A stretch of 64,000 bases of DNA from Dyella sp. SG609 (GCF_012275375.1 NZ_JAAZQJ010000005.1:275657-339656); one strand, 5' to 3'. Positions 1 to 9,292 are shown, numbered from the stretch's first letter. Program-made: numbers and translations. The notes: generated by a model not told the origin, from the letters alone.

Positions 1-1649
1 CCGAGCACGCGAAGACGCCGCTGTTCACCCGCGCCGACGGCGCCGACGCACAAGGCCGCTGGCACCAGGACATCACCGGCCTCAGCCACCCTTACGACTC
101 GGCCGAGGCCGCGATCGTCGCCGCCAATGAAGACTGGCTGCGCCGCTTCGCCTTCCTCGCCGCCGACGACCGCACAGGCTATCGCCGCCTGCCGGATGCG
201 GACGCCAACGGCCACCGCTACCAGCGCCTGGAAGCCACGCCGGCCGGCGGCCGCGCGATCACGCTGTGGCTGGATCCGGCCACGCATCGCCTGGACCACG
301 CCACCTATGCCAGCTCCTTCCTGCTGGCGACGGAAGCCTTCGCCGACTATCGCGACGTCGACGGCGTGCAGCTGCCGTTCCGCATCACCGCCAGCGCGGT
401 GACCGCCGGCGGCGGCGAGGACAACGGCAGCACCGACATCGTGCAGAGCTACCGCTGGCTGGAGCGCGCGCCGGCCGAGGCGCTGGCGCGTCCCGACAAC
501 ACGGTGCGCGACGTGAGCATGGCCGGCGATGCACGCCGCACCACGGTGGCGATGCATCTGGAAGGCGGCTTCCTGCTGGTCGATGCGAGCATCGATGGCA
601 AGGGCCCGATGCCCTTCATTCTCGACACCGGCGGCCACGCCATCCTCACCACCGACGCGGCGAAGAAGCTTGGCCTCGCCACCCAGGGCGCGGGCGTGAG
701 CACCGGCTCCGGGCCGGGTTCGATGGAAATGGCCTATGCGCGGGTCGGCCATCTCGGCATGGGCGGCGCGGACATCCGCGACCTCGCCTTCCTGGTGATG
801 CCCTACCCGCACGAGTTCTACGAGCGCGGCGAAGGGCGCGAGCCGATCGCCGGCATCCTGGGCCTGGAAATCTTCGAGCGCTTCGCGGTGACCTTCGACT
901 ACGACAAGAACCAGCTGGTGCTGCAGGCCTACGACCGCGGCGACGCACCGCCGGCCGAGCACGGCGAGCGGCTGCCGGTGACGTTCACCTACGACATGCC
1001 GCTGGTCGACGCCAGCCTCGACGGCAAGCAGGGCGTGTTCGGCATCGATACCGGCAATGGCGGCCTGACCCTGCTGTTCCCGCAGTGGGCCGCGCGCAAC
1101 GGCATCGCCGCACATTACGAGCATGGCGCACCGGCGCCGACCGGCGGCGTGGGCGGACTGTTCACCGCGCACTTCGCGCATGCGCAGGGCCTGCAGCTTG
1201 GCACGCAGAAGCTGGACAACGTGGTGGCCATGCTGACCCGCGCCGATGCCGGCGCCACCGGCAATCCCACCGAGGCGGGCAATATCGGGCAGGACATCCT
1301 GTCGCGCTTCAACGTGCACTTCGATTACCGCCGCGCGGAGATGGTGCTGCTGCCGCGCAAACCGCCGGTGCCGGCGCAGTACGCGATGGCCGGCTTCCGC
1401 GCCAGCAAGTCGGCGGCGCAGCCGGATCGCTACAAGGTGAGCTGGGTGCTGGCCGGCAGTCCCGCCGCCGAGGCCGGACTGAAGGCGGGCGACTTCATCG
1501 TCGCGGTGAACGGTAAAGCGGCGAAGTCGATCGGACTGGGCGAGCTGCGCGATGCCGTCATGAATCTGCCGGAAGGCACGCCGCTGAAGCTCACGCTGGA
1601 TGGCGGCAAGGTGCTGGACATGCGCCTGCGCGACGTAGCGCCGCGCTGA
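1..1649 (+). CDS. Aspartyl protease family protein with C-terminal PDZ domain (5' end missing)
   Basis: The reading frame is open from base 3 with no start, so the N-terminus lies outside the window. The visible 548 residues contain two retropepsin-like halves, each with an Asp-Thr-Gly core: PFILDTGG in the first and FGIDTGNGG in the second. A PDZ domain (GSPAAEAGLKAGDFIVAVNG) follows near the C-terminus. Two DTG motifs in one chain suggest a self-contained pepsin-like active site, and the PDZ domain probably binds substrate C-termini. Related proteins in Xanthomonadales are usually secreted or periplasmic, but the signal peptide cannot be seen here. The gene ends directly against a palindromic repeat and converges on the HlyD gene. 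Family assignment is firm; the substrate is unknown. Confidence 0.85.
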   Translation, partial: EHAKTPLFTRADGADAQGRWHQDITGLSHPYDSAEAAIVAANEDWLRRFAFLAADDRTGYRRLPDADANGHRYQRLEATPAGGRAITLWLDPATHRLDHATYASSFLLATEAFADYRDVDGVQLPFRITASAVTAGGGEDNGSTDIVQSYRWLERAPAEALARPDNTVRDVSMAGDARRTTVAMHLEGGFLLVDASIDGKGPMPFILDTGGHAILTTDAAKKLGLATQGAGVSTGSGPGSMEMAYARVGHLGMGGADIRDLAFLVMPYPHEFYERGEGREPIAGILGLEIFERFAVTFDYDKNQLVLQAYDRGDAPPAEHGERLPVTFTYDMPLVDASLDGKQGVFGIDTGNGGLTLLFPQWAARNGIAAHYEHGAPAPTGGVGGLFTAHFAHAQGLQLGTQKLDNVVAMLTRADAGATGNPTEAGNIGQDILSRFNVHFDYRRAEMVLLPRKPPVPAQYAMAGFRASKSAAQPDRYKVSWVLAGSPAAEAGLKAGDFIVAVNGKAAKSIGLGELRDAVMNLPEGTPLKLTLDGGKVLDMRLRDVAPR

Positions 1650-1650
1650 C

Positions 1651-1727
1651 CGTAGGTTGGGGTGAGCCGGAGGCGAACCCCAACGTCGCGCAACGTTGGG
1701 GTTCGCTGGCGCTCACCCCAACCTACG
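1651..1727. repeat. Palindromic intergenic repeat, family A, copy 1
   Basis: Two arms of about 34 bases (1651-1685 and 1694-1727) form an imperfect inverted repeat with a loop of about 8 bases. Each arm begins or ends with GTAGGTTGGGGTGAGC or its complement. It starts one base after the protease stop and lies four bases before the HlyD stop, so it sits between convergent genes and may act as a bidirectional terminator. A second, more perfect copy is at 14951-15033. Confidence 0.9.
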
Positions 1728-1731
1728 CCGC

Positions 1732-2748
1732 TCAGTCGACCGGCTTGCGTCCATCCGCGCGCGGCTGCACCTCGATCGTCGCGGTCATGCCCGCGGCGAT
1801 CAGCACGTCCGGTGGCAGGTGTTCGGTGTCGATGGCGATGCGCACCGGCACGCGCTGGGCCAGGCGCACCCAGTTGAAGGTGGGGTTCACGTCGGCCAGC
1901 AGGTCGCTGCCGGTGGGATTGTCGCGGTCGGTGATGCCGCGCGCGATGCCGGTGATCTGGCCGTCCAGCCGCGCGCCGCCGGCCATCAGGCGGATGTGCA
2001 CCGGGTCGCCCACGCGCAGGTGCGGCAGCTTGGTTTCCTCGAAATAGCCGTAGATGTAGTAGCTGTGGCTGTCGATCAGGGCCAGCCGCGGCGAGCCGGT
2101 GGAGGCGTAGTCGCCGACGCGGATATCCAGGTTGGTGACATAGCCGTCGACCGGCGCGCGCACGTCGGTGCGTTCCAGATCGAGCTTGGCGCGGTCCAGC
2201 GCTACTTGTGCCTGCTCCACCGCGGCCTCGGCCTGCTGGCGCGCGGCGCTGGCCTGGTTGCCGCTGGCCTGGGCCTGCTGCCAGGTGGCGCGCGCGGCGT
2301 TGGCGGAGGACTGCGCGTCGGCGCGCACTTCCTGCGAGACCACGTCGCCCAGGCGCTGGCGGCGCTGCGCCTGCGAGGAAGCCATCTCGTAGTCGGCCTT
2401 GCGCGCGGCGGCGCTGGCCAGGGCCGCGTTGATATTGGCGCCGGCGGCGCGCGCGCTGGCTTCGGCCGCGGCGAGATTGGCCTGGGCCTGGGCCACGGCG
2501 TATTCGAAGCGCGGCTTGTCGATGGAGAACAGCAGGTCGCCCTTCTTCACCTGCTGGTTGTCGATCACGGCGACGCGGGTGACCAGGCCGGACACGTCCG
2601 GCGCGATGCGCACCACTTCGGCGCGCACGCGGCCATCGCGCGTCCACGGCGAATACATGTAGTGGCGCCACAGCGCATGGCCGAGCAGCGCGGCGATGAC
2701 GACGACGGCGGCGGTAAGGGCGAAACGGAGCAGCGAGGTGATTTTCAT
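1732..2748 (-). CDS. HlyD/EmrA-family periplasmic adaptor subunit (AaeA-like)
   Basis: The 338-residue protein is the membrane-fusion component of an efflux pump. It has one N-terminal membrane anchor (about residues 5-28), a biotinyl-lipoyl-like half (PDVSGLVTRVAVIDNQQVKKGD, shown here only in part: VAVIDNQQVKKGD), a long Ala/Gln-rich alpha-hairpin (about 85-195) and the return lipoyl half with RAPVDGYVTNLDIRVGDY. It is the last gene of a MarR-FUSC-DUF1656-HlyD unit, the arrangement of the AaeXAB p-hydroxybenzoate exporter. No outer-membrane factor gene lies in the window, so the pump presumably borrows a TolC-like protein encoded elsewhere. Family is certain; substrate is inferred from the FUSC partner only. 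Confidence 0.9.
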   Translation of the reverse strand: MKITSLLRFALTAAVVVIAALLGHALWRHYMYSPWTRDGRVRAEVVRIAPDVSGLVTRVAVIDNQQVKKGDLLFSIDKPRFEYAVAQAQANLAAAEASARAAGANINAALASAAARKADYEMASSQAQRRQRLGDVVSQEVRADAQSSANAARATWQQAQASGNQASAARQQAEAAVEQAQVALDRAKLDLERTDVRAPVDGYVTNLDIRVGDYASTGSPRLALIDSHSYYIYGYFEETKLPHLRVGDPVHIRLMAGGARLDGQITGIARGITDRDNPTGSDLLADVNPTFNWVRLAQRVPVRIAIDTEHLPPDVLIAAGMTATIEVQPRADGRKPVD

Positions 2749-2758
2749 GGTTGCGGGC

Positions 2759-2974
2759 TCAGGGAAACAGCAGCAGTCCGGCGCTGCCGAACATGCACAC
2801 GAAAAGGGCCAGCCGGAACAGCGGCGGATGCCAGACGAAGCGATAGAGGCCGAAGCGGCCGACCACGGTATCGACTAGCCACAGCACCAGCAGGCAGCCG
2901 ATAAAGACCACCAGCAGGCCGGGCACCAGGGCGTCGGCGAGCGCGACTTCATGAGGTATCCATCTATGCGGCAT
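2759..2974 (-). CDS. DUF1656 small inner-membrane protein (AaeX-like)
   Basis: A 71-residue protein with two hydrophobic segments (about residues 15-37 and 50-70) and the PHEVALADALVPGLLV start typical of DUF1656. These small proteins are found between FUSC and HlyD genes in aromatic-acid efflux operons; AaeX of Escherichia coli is the reference. Its start overlaps the 3' end of the FUSC gene by 11 bases and it ends 10 bases before the adaptor gene, so the three are translationally linked. Its molecular role is not established. Confidence 0.85.
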   Translation of the reverse strand: MPHRWIPHEVALADALVPGLLVVFIGCLLVLWLVDTVVGRFGLYRFVWHPPLFRLALFVCMFGSAGLLLFP

Positions 2975-5093
2975 GGGGAGTCTCCGCGGCCTTGTTCGCC
3001 TCGATATAGGGCGCCATGGCCGATTCGTCGTCGCGCAGCGCGCTGCGCAACAGGTAGAGGTGGGTGAGCGCGGCCTGGCAGGTCGACGGCGACTGCGCCA
3101 GGTGGGCGTTGGTGATGGCGATGGCGTGAGTGACGCTCTGATCGGCCAGGCGCCAGCGCTCCGCGCCGGGCTGCGCGTAGAGCGCGCCGATGGCGTGCAC
3201 CGCGTCCTGTACCGGACCCACCACCGAATGCGGCATGCCGCTGCGCGCCACGTCCTGGCGCAGCTCGATCACCGCGCGGCCGCATTCGTGCACCGACAGC
3301 GCCCAGGCCAGCAGGCTGCGCGACTCGTCGGTATCGGGGCGCGTGTAGGTGACCACCTGCTGCACGATGTCGCGGTTGATGCTTTCGAAGCTGTACAGCA
3401 GCCCCGGCAGCGGCGCGTTCGCCGCCAGCACCACCTGGTGGCGCAGCTGCACCAGCTGGCGGCGGCGCTGCCACAGCGAACCGGTCACCGCCGGCACGAA
3501 GATGAAGAACACCGCCGTCATGGCTATGCCGACGACCTGAGCGATGGCGTCATTAAGAAAGCGCGTGGGGTCGTACACCATCGGGTTCTTCAGCGCGAGG
3601 ATGTACACATAGCCCAGCGTGTAGCCCGCACCGACGCCCGGCAACGTCTGGTTGCGCGTGGTGAGGTAGGGGCCGATCAGCAGGAACGGCAGCGTGGCGA
3701 TGATCAGCATGGCGAAGCCGTCGCCGCCGGGCAGCCCGTAGAAGGTCACCAGATAGCCGCCGACCATGCCGCTGACATAGCCGGCCAGCGTGTTGGTCAC
3801 CGCGATCATCGGGTATGCCGATGCCGCGAACAGGCCGCTGAAGATGGTGGCCAGCAGCATGGCGCTGGAGCCGTAGGTCCAGCCGCTGCTCAGCCAGAAC
3901 ACGCTGAGCACCGCCATGGTGAGGAAGGTGCGCAGCACGCTCACCGCGGCGCCGGGCACGTCGTTGCCGCGGCGGAAGTGCACGATCTCCACCGCGCCCT
4001 TGAGATTGCCTTCGCGCAGCGAGGCTTCCAGCGCGGTGAAGTCGCGCATCTCGCTGCAGAAGCGGCGCAGCAGGCCGGCGCCGGTGTCGAACTCCAGCCA
4101 GGCGTCGGCCGGCAGTTCCGCGCGCAGGCGCGCGGCCAGCGGCGGCAGCACGTCTTCGCAGGCCTTCAGGCGCGGGGCGAGCACGGCGGGGTCCTGCTGT
4201 TGCGCGGGGTCGGGCGAGAGCGCTTCGCCGATCGGCGCGTACAGCGCGATCAGCGCGGCGGCGACGTTGTCGCGGCCGGCGCGCTGCAGGCGGTTGATCA
4301 GGTGATGCGCCGACTGGAAGCTGGTGGACGCGGCCATGTAGCGCTGATTGAGCAGGCGCATGCGGCTGCTGCGGGCGCGCGCTTCCGGGTCTTCGAAGAT
4401 GACCGAGGCGCGCAGGTCTTCCAGCTGCACCGCGGCGCGCACGAAGCGCAGGTGCGCCTTCTCCATCTCGCGGCGCGGGATGGCCCCGCCGGTGCTGCCG
4501 CGCGCGAAGTCGATGAAGTGCGCGAAATGCTCGCGCGCACTGCGGCGCAGCAGGGGGCGCAGGCGCTCGGGCAGGATCACGTCGCTGACCACGCCGGAAA
4601 CGATGATGCCGAGCATCACTTCGCTCACGCGCATCACCGCGGAGTCGAACACGTTGAGCGGATTGCTCACCGCCGGCAGGGTGACGATGGCCGCGGTATA
4701 GCCGGCCAGCACGAAGCCGTAGGCGGCGAAGTTGCGGTACAGCGTGGCGCCGCCGGCGCACATGGCGACCCACAGCGACAGGCACAGCAGGAACAGTTCG
4801 CGCTGCTGCGGGAACAGGCTCATCAGCACCAGGCCGAACAGGCTGCCGGCGAAGGTGCCCAGCGCGCGATAGAAGCTCTTGGCCAGCACCATGCCGCTCT
4901 GCGGATGCATGACGATGGCCACCGTGATCATCGCCGTGGCCGGCTGCTCCAGCTGGAACAGCATGGCCAGCCAGCAGGTGACGTACATGGCCAGCAGGGT
5001 CTTGGCCACGAACACCCACGACACCTGCTCCTCGGCGAGGAAGGCGGGCAGCCAGGCCCAGCGCGGGGCGGCGGGTGCGGTTTCGGGAGCCAT
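2964..5093 (-). CDS. FUSC family inner-membrane transporter (AaeB-like)
   Basis: This 709-residue protein has the two-block layout of the fusaric acid resistance/AaeB family. An N-terminal cluster of about six membrane segments (about 25-170) is followed by a cytoplasmic region, then a second six-helix cluster (about 360-510) and a long soluble C-terminal part. AaeB exports hydroxylated benzoates, and other members export fusaric acid or related weak acids. It starts four bases after the marR-like stop and overlaps the DUF1656 gene, so it is co-transcribed with both and probably under MarR control. The substrate here is inferred. Confidence 0.88.
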   Translation of the reverse strand: MAPETAPAAPRWAWLPAFLAEEQVSWVFVAKTLLAMYVTCWLAMLFQLEQPATAMITVAIVMHPQSGMVLAKSFYRALGTFAGSLFGLVLMSLFPQQRELFLLCLSLWVAMCAGGATLYRNFAAYGFVLAGYTAAIVTLPAVSNPLNVFDSAVMRVSEVMLGIIVSGVVSDVILPERLRPLLRRSAREHFAHFIDFARGSTGGAIPRREMEKAHLRFVRAAVQLEDLRASVIFEDPEARARSSRMRLLNQRYMAASTSFQSAHHLINRLQRAGRDNVAAALIALYAPIGEALSPDPAQQQDPAVLAPRLKACEDVLPPLAARLRAELPADAWLEFDTGAGLLRRFCSEMRDFTALEASLREGNLKGAVEIVHFRRGNDVPGAAVSVLRTFLTMAVLSVFWLSSGWTYGSSAMLLATIFSGLFAASAYPMIAVTNTLAGYVSGMVGGYLVTFYGLPGGDGFAMLIIATLPFLLIGPYLTTRNQTLPGVGAGYTLGYVYILALKNPMVYDPTRFLNDAIAQVVGIAMTAVFFIFVPAVTGSLWQRRRQLVQLRHQVVLAANAPLPGLLYSFESINRDIVQQVVTYTRPDTDESRSLLAWALSVHECGRAVIELRQDVARSGMPHSVVGPVQDAVHAIGALYAQPGAERWRLADQSVTHAIAITNAHLAQSPSTCQAALTHLYLLRSALRDDESAMAPYIEANKAAETPHAA

Positions 5094-5097
5094 GGCC

Positions 5098-5619
5098 TCA
5101 GGCCGGGTCCACGTGGTCGAGGAATTTCTTCAGCAGCCGCTCCAGCTGCGCGGATTCGCGCGGCTGCAGCCCGCCGGCCTGCCGTTCGAGCAGGCCGCAG
5201 ATGCCAGGCAGGAAGCTCTCGATCATCGTCAGCCCCTTCGCCGTCAGCGTAAGCGTGACCTTGCGGCGGTCCTCGTCGCTGGCGGTGCGCTCGATCAGGC
5301 CCTTGTCGCACAGCTCGTTGGTCAGCCGCGTGATGTTGGCGGACTTCTCCCCCGCCGCGTCCGCCAGCTGCGAGGGATTGAGCGTATAGCCCTCGGTGCC
5401 GTACAGCATCATCAGGAGGTTGTATTCCGGATGGTTGATGCCGAACGGCTTGAGCAGCGCGTTGGCCTCGTCGTGCACGCGCTTGTAGATGTGCTTGACC
5501 AGGCGCACCAGCACGGCCGGGTCGCGCGGGAACTGGGGATAGCGGCGGCAGGTGATGGCCAGGCGCTGCTCGGTGGGGGCGAAGCTGCTCATGCGCGGAT
5601 CTCGGCGGGGATCGATCAT
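5098..5619 (-). CDS. MarR family transcriptional regulator
   Basis: A 173-residue winged-helix regulator. The HTH and wing are visible as LNPSQLADAAGEKSANITRL followed by LIERTASDEDRRKVTLTLT, the classic DR.DRR wing motif of MarR. It is the first gene of the efflux operon and most likely represses it until an aromatic ligand binds. Two starts are possible: the ATG at 5619, which has no clear ribosome-binding site and directly abuts an inverted repeat, or the ATG at 5592 eight codons later. I kept the longer form without strong evidence. Functional class is certain, ligand unknown. Confidence 0.88.
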   Translation of the reverse strand: MIDPRRDPRMSSFAPTEQRLAITCRRYPQFPRDPAVLVRLVKHIYKRVHDEANALLKPFGINHPEYNLLMMLYGTEGYTLNPSQLADAAGEKSANITRLTNELCDKGLIERTASDEDRRKVTLTLTAKGLTMIESFLPGICGLLERQAGGLQPRESAQLERLLKKFLDHVDPA

Positions 5620-5622
5620 TTA

Positions 5623-5636
5623 GTACATTTATGTAC
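5623..5636. promoter_or_regulatory. Candidate MarR operator (GTACAT-TT-ATGTAC)
   Basis: A perfect inverted repeat of six-base arms with a two-base centre lies four bases upstream of the longer MarR start. An AT-rich stretch just upstream on the minus strand (CATAATATTCAC, about 5645-5656) could supply a -10 element, placing the repeat over the transcription start or early leader. MarR proteins bind such short palindromes in their own promoters, so autoregulation is the natural reading. Confidence 0.5.
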
Positions 5637-5697
5637 AACTTATTTGTGAATATTATGCCTGTGAGAGAACCGGCGCAACCGGCTTTTTCCAGGGCAC

Positions 5698-5728
5698 AAA
5701 AAAAGCGCCCCGCGATGGGGGCGCTTTT
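5698..5728 (-). terminator. Intrinsic terminator after the DUF4156 lipoprotein gene
   Basis: Arms AAAAGCGCCCC (5701-5711) and GGGGCGCTTTT (5718-5728) pair perfectly around a six-base loop. Read on the minus strand the hairpin is followed by seven U residues, so it should end the transcript of the lipoprotein gene at 5758-6162. Confidence 0.85.
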
Positions 5729-5757
5729 CTCGTATTTCCAATGGCTTGCGGCGTGGC

Positions 5758-6162
5758 TTAACCCTTGATCGGGAAGGTCTCCGTATTGCCGCCGGCCGAC
5801 TGCGCCGGCGCGGGGGCCGCCCCCGGGCGGCCGGCGGACGGGCGGTTGGCGCCGCACTGGTAGGCGCCCCAGGGCTGGGAACCCTCGGACGGCTCGGCCA
5901 GCGGCTTGACGGTGTCGGCGTGCATCTTGGCCGCCTCGTTGCGCGCCATCACTTCCAGCTCGTCGCGCACCTTGATGTCGTTGCGGTTGATCGGCCCCAC
6001 CCGGTTCATCACCGACACGGTGACCTTGCCCAGCTCATGGCAGGAGGACACGTCGCCGCTCCATACCGTGCGGACGTTCTTGGCGGCATCGTCCAGGGTG
6101 ATGCCCCAGGTGCAGGCACCGAGCAGCAGGGCCACGGGAACGAGCAGCAGGGTCTTGCGCAT
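5758..6162 (-). CDS. DUF4156-type lipoprotein
   Basis: A 134-residue protein with a lipoprotein signal peptide (MRKTLLLVPVALLLGAC, lipidated Cys17). The mature part carries VRTVWSGDVSSCHELGKVTV and EVMARNEAAKMHADTV, which match the DUF4156 pattern of small gammaproteobacterial lipoproteins. The C-terminus is Pro/Ala-rich. The ATG at 6162 is chosen because a GGAG sits seven bases upstream and the signal peptide begins there. Function is unknown. The gene is monocistronic, ending at a strong terminator. Confidence 0.8.
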   Translation of the reverse strand: MRKTLLLVPVALLLGACTWGITLDDAAKNVRTVWSGDVSSCHELGKVTVSVMNRVGPINRNDIKVRDELEVMARNEAAKMHADTVKPLAEPSEGSQPWGAYQCGANRPSAGRPGAAPAPAQSAGGNTETFPIKG

Positions 6163-6290
6163 GGGTGACTCCATGGATGTCCAGTAAGAAGGGCCGGGCA
6201 GTCTCCTGCCCGGCCCCCATCGTAACGTGCGGCGATGACGGCAGCCCACGCCCGGCTGAACGGCGGAAGGCAACGCCTCCCGCCCTTCGC

Positions 6291-9182
6291 TTACTTGCCG
6301 GCCTTGGCCTTCGGCGCCGCCTTGGCCGCCACCGGCTTGCCGTCGGCGTCGATCACGTGCACCTCGCCCAGGTTCAGCGCGCGCACCGGCTGCTCGATCT
6401 TGCTGAGGTCGCCGACGATCACCCAGGTCAGCGCCTGCGGATGGACGATCTCGCCGATCGCCTTCTGCGCGCTGGCCTGGTTCACCGCCTCGGTGTGCTG
6501 CTTCAGGGTCTGCACGTAGTCGTCCGGACGGCCGTACTGCACGATCTCGCTGAGTGCGCCGAGCACCGACGCGGTGGTCTCGAAGCTGCCCGGCAGGCCG
6601 CGCACGTTGGACGACTTGATCTTGTCCACTTCCTGCGCGGTGAGCGGCTTGGCGCCGACCACGGCCACGGCTTCCTTCTGCACTTCGCGCGCGGACTCGG
6701 CGGTCTTGTCGGTCTGCACCGGCGCATACATCAGGAACGGCCGCTGGCCGAGCGCATCGCGCAGGAAGCTGAAGGCGCCGTAGGCCCAGCGCTTGTCCTC
6801 GCGCAGGTTCATGTTGAGGCGCGAGGTGAAGCTGCCGCCGAAGGCGCCATTGGCCACGTCGATGTCGATGTCGTTCGGCGCCTTGCTGGACGGCGCCAGC
6901 AGGCCGGCGAGGATCAGCGACTGCGGCGCATCCGGCCGGTCGATCAGGAACACTCGCGGCTTGGCCTGGGCGGCGACCTTGGCGATGTTCTTCTTCGGCA
7001 GCGCGCTGTCCGGCGCCTTCCAGTCGTCGAACACCGCGTCGAGCTGCGGAATGATCTGTTCCAGCGTGGTGTCGCCGGCGACCAGGATCTTCACGTTGTC
7101 CGGCCGCAGCCAGTTGCGCTGGAAGCCGGCCAGGTCGTCCGCCGTGAGCGACTTGATCGCCGCCTCGGTGCCGGTGCCGGTGAACGGGATGCCGTACGCA
7201 TGGCCCTGCCCGTACAGCAGCGGCGGCAGCGTGCGCAGCGCGAGGCCCGTCGGCTGGGTCTTCTCCTGCGCGATGCCGGCCAGCCACTGGCCGCGCACGC
7301 GCTCGATGTCCTCGGCCTTGAAGGCGGGGTTGCGCACGATGTCGGCGAACAGTTCCAGCGACGGCTTCAGCTGATCGTTGAGCGCATTGAGCGAGGCGGT
7401 GCAGGTGTCGAGGCCGCAGCCGATGCTGGTGATCGCACCCAGGCGCTGCTTGCGCTTGGACACTTCCACCGAGTCCAGCGACTTGGTGCTCTCGTTCATC
7501 AGCGTGGTGGCGAAGCTGGCGGTGCCGAGCTTGTGGCCCTGGTCGGCCGCGTAGCCGGCGTCGAACTGCAACTGGATCTGCGTGACCGGCACGGTGTGGC
7601 GCTGCGCCAGCACCACTTCGATGCCGTTCTTCAGCTTGCCGCGCTCCAGCTTCGGGAAGCTCAGGTCCGGGAACTGGTTGACCTGCGGCACGCCCTTGGC
7701 GCGATCGACTTCGTTCTTGCCCACGCTGTACTGCTGCGCGGCCGGCAGCTTGGCGTCGGGGCGGCCCTGCGCGTCAGGCAACGCCACGACCTTGGCGTCT
7801 TCCTGGTCCGGATCGAAACCGTCGCCGGCCGGCAGCACGGTCAGCAGGTAGTCGCCCTTGGCCAGCCACTTGGCCGAAGCGGATTTCACGCTGGCGATGG
7901 TGGCGCCGTCGATGCGCTCCAGGTCCTTCTTGTAGGCGCCCGGATCGCCGCGATAGACCTGGCCCTCGGCCAGGATCACGGCCTTGCCGCCGAAGCCGCC
8001 GACTTTCTCCAGGCCGCGCACGAACGAAGCGCGGTTGCCGACCTTGGCGCGATCCAGTTCGTCCTGGGTCGGGCCGTCGGCGAGGAATTTCTTCAGCTCG
8101 TCGGCCACCGCCGCTTCGACCTTGGCCGGATCCACGCCTTCGCGCACGTCGGCCTGGATCTGGAACTGGCTGGCCAGGGCGAACGGCGAGACGCTGGCGG
8201 AGATGTCGTCGACGAGCTTGTCCTGGTAGACCAGCCGCTGGTACAGGCGCGAGGTCTTGCCGCCGCCGAGCACGGTGGAGGCCAGGTCCAGCGAGACCAT
8301 GTCGTCGGTGCCCAGCTGCGGCACCACCCAGGTGCGGTAGATGCGCGGCTGCGACACGTGGTCGTGCTGCACGCCGCGGCTGGACTTGGCCAGCGGCGTG
8401 ATCCACGGCTGCTGGCGCGGCACCGGCGGGCCGGCGGGGATGTCGCCGAAATACTTGGTGAGCTTTTCCCTGGCCTGCGCCGGCGTGATGTCGCCGGCCA
8501 GCACGATCACCGTGTTGGCGGCGCCGTAGTAGTCGTGGAACCACTGCTTCACGTCGGCCAGCGAGGCGTCATCGAGATCCTTCATGGAGCCGATGGTGTC
8601 GTGCTGGTACGGGTGGTTGGCCGGGTAGGTGTTGGACAGGATGTTCTGGTCCACGCGGCCGTAGGGGCGGTTCTCGCCCTGGCGCTTCTCGTTCTGCACC
8701 ACGCCGCGCTGGGTGTCGAGCTCCTTCTGGCCGATCGCGCCGAGCAGGTGGCCCATGCGGTCCGATTCCATCCACAGCGCCATGTCCAGCGCGGTGGTCG
8801 GCACCGTCTCGAAATAATTGGTGCGGTCGAACCAGGTGGTGCCGTTCATGTCGGTGGCGCCGGCCAGCTCGAACGGGGCGAAGTAAGTGCCCTTGTGGTT
8901 CTCCGAGCCGGAGAACATCAGGTGCTCGAACAGATGCGCAAAGCCGGTCTTGCCCTTGGGTTCGTCGCCGGAACCGACGTGGTACCAGATGCTCACCGCC
9001 ACCACCGGCGCCTTGTGGTCCTCGTGCACCACCGCGGTCAGCCCGTTGGGCAGGGTGAAGCGGGTATAGGCGATCTCGGGGACGGTCTGCGTGGCCGGGG
9101 CGGCCAGGGATGGCGAGGGCGCTGTCATGGCGACTCCGGCGGACAGAAGCCCGGCAATAAGCAGGGCAAGGGGCTTGCGCAT
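6291..9182 (-). CDS. Secreted M16 family zinc metallopeptidase (pitrilysin type, two domains)
   Basis: A 963-residue protein with a cleavable signal peptide (about 1-27, ending SPSLA) followed by two M16 repeats. The N-terminal repeat holds the inverted zinc motif HLFEH (83-87), with NEKRQ near 164-168 supplying the likely third ligand. The second half (from about residue 500) has the M16 fold without HxxEH, as expected for the inactive partner domain. Such periplasmic M16 enzymes degrade peptides; the natural substrate is unknown. AGGAGG seven bases before the ATG makes the start certain. It is transcribed alone, divergently from a tiny membrane protein gene across a 276-base region with an array of TGTCCG half-sites. 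Confidence 0.92.
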   Translation of the reverse strand: MRKPLALLIAGLLSAGVAMTAPSPSLAAPATQTVPEIAYTRFTLPNGLTAVVHEDHKAPVVAVSIWYHVGSGDEPKGKTGFAHLFEHLMFSGSENHKGTYFAPFELAGATDMNGTTWFDRTNYFETVPTTALDMALWMESDRMGHLLGAIGQKELDTQRGVVQNEKRQGENRPYGRVDQNILSNTYPANHPYQHDTIGSMKDLDDASLADVKQWFHDYYGAANTVIVLAGDITPAQAREKLTKYFGDIPAGPPVPRQQPWITPLAKSSRGVQHDHVSQPRIYRTWVVPQLGTDDMVSLDLASTVLGGGKTSRLYQRLVYQDKLVDDISASVSPFALASQFQIQADVREGVDPAKVEAAVADELKKFLADGPTQDELDRAKVGNRASFVRGLEKVGGFGGKAVILAEGQVYRGDPGAYKKDLERIDGATIASVKSASAKWLAKGDYLLTVLPAGDGFDPDQEDAKVVALPDAQGRPDAKLPAAQQYSVGKNEVDRAKGVPQVNQFPDLSFPKLERGKLKNGIEVVLAQRHTVPVTQIQLQFDAGYAADQGHKLGTASFATTLMNESTKSLDSVEVSKRKQRLGAITSIGCGLDTCTASLNALNDQLKPSLELFADIVRNPAFKAEDIERVRGQWLAGIAQEKTQPTGLALRTLPPLLYGQGHAYGIPFTGTGTEAAIKSLTADDLAGFQRNWLRPDNVKILVAGDTTLEQIIPQLDAVFDDWKAPDSALPKKNIAKVAAQAKPRVFLIDRPDAPQSLILAGLLAPSSKAPNDIDIDVANGAFGGSFTSRLNMNLREDKRWAYGAFSFLRDALGQRPFLMYAPVQTDKTAESAREVQKEAVAVVGAKPLTAQEVDKIKSSNVRGLPGSFETTASVLGALSEIVQYGRPDDYVQTLKQHTEAVNQASAQKAIGEIVHPQALTWVIVGDLSKIEQPVRALNLGEVHVIDADGKPVAAKAAPKAKAGK

Positions 9183-9292
9183 GGATGAACCTCCTGTTTC
9201 ACAGAACCTCCGAGGCTAGTCATGCATGGGGGGAACCGCAAATGACCTTCGGCCGATTGACCCGAAAGGACGGCCGATCGGACACCTCGGGC

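Noticed and set aside
6165-9188. A 1007-codon open frame antisense to the M16 peptidase gene
   Set aside because: It mirrors the peptidase frame in GC-rich DNA, has His/Arg/Gln-rich composition without domains, and lacks a ribosome-binding site. The M16 reading has signal peptide, zinc motif and AGGAGG.
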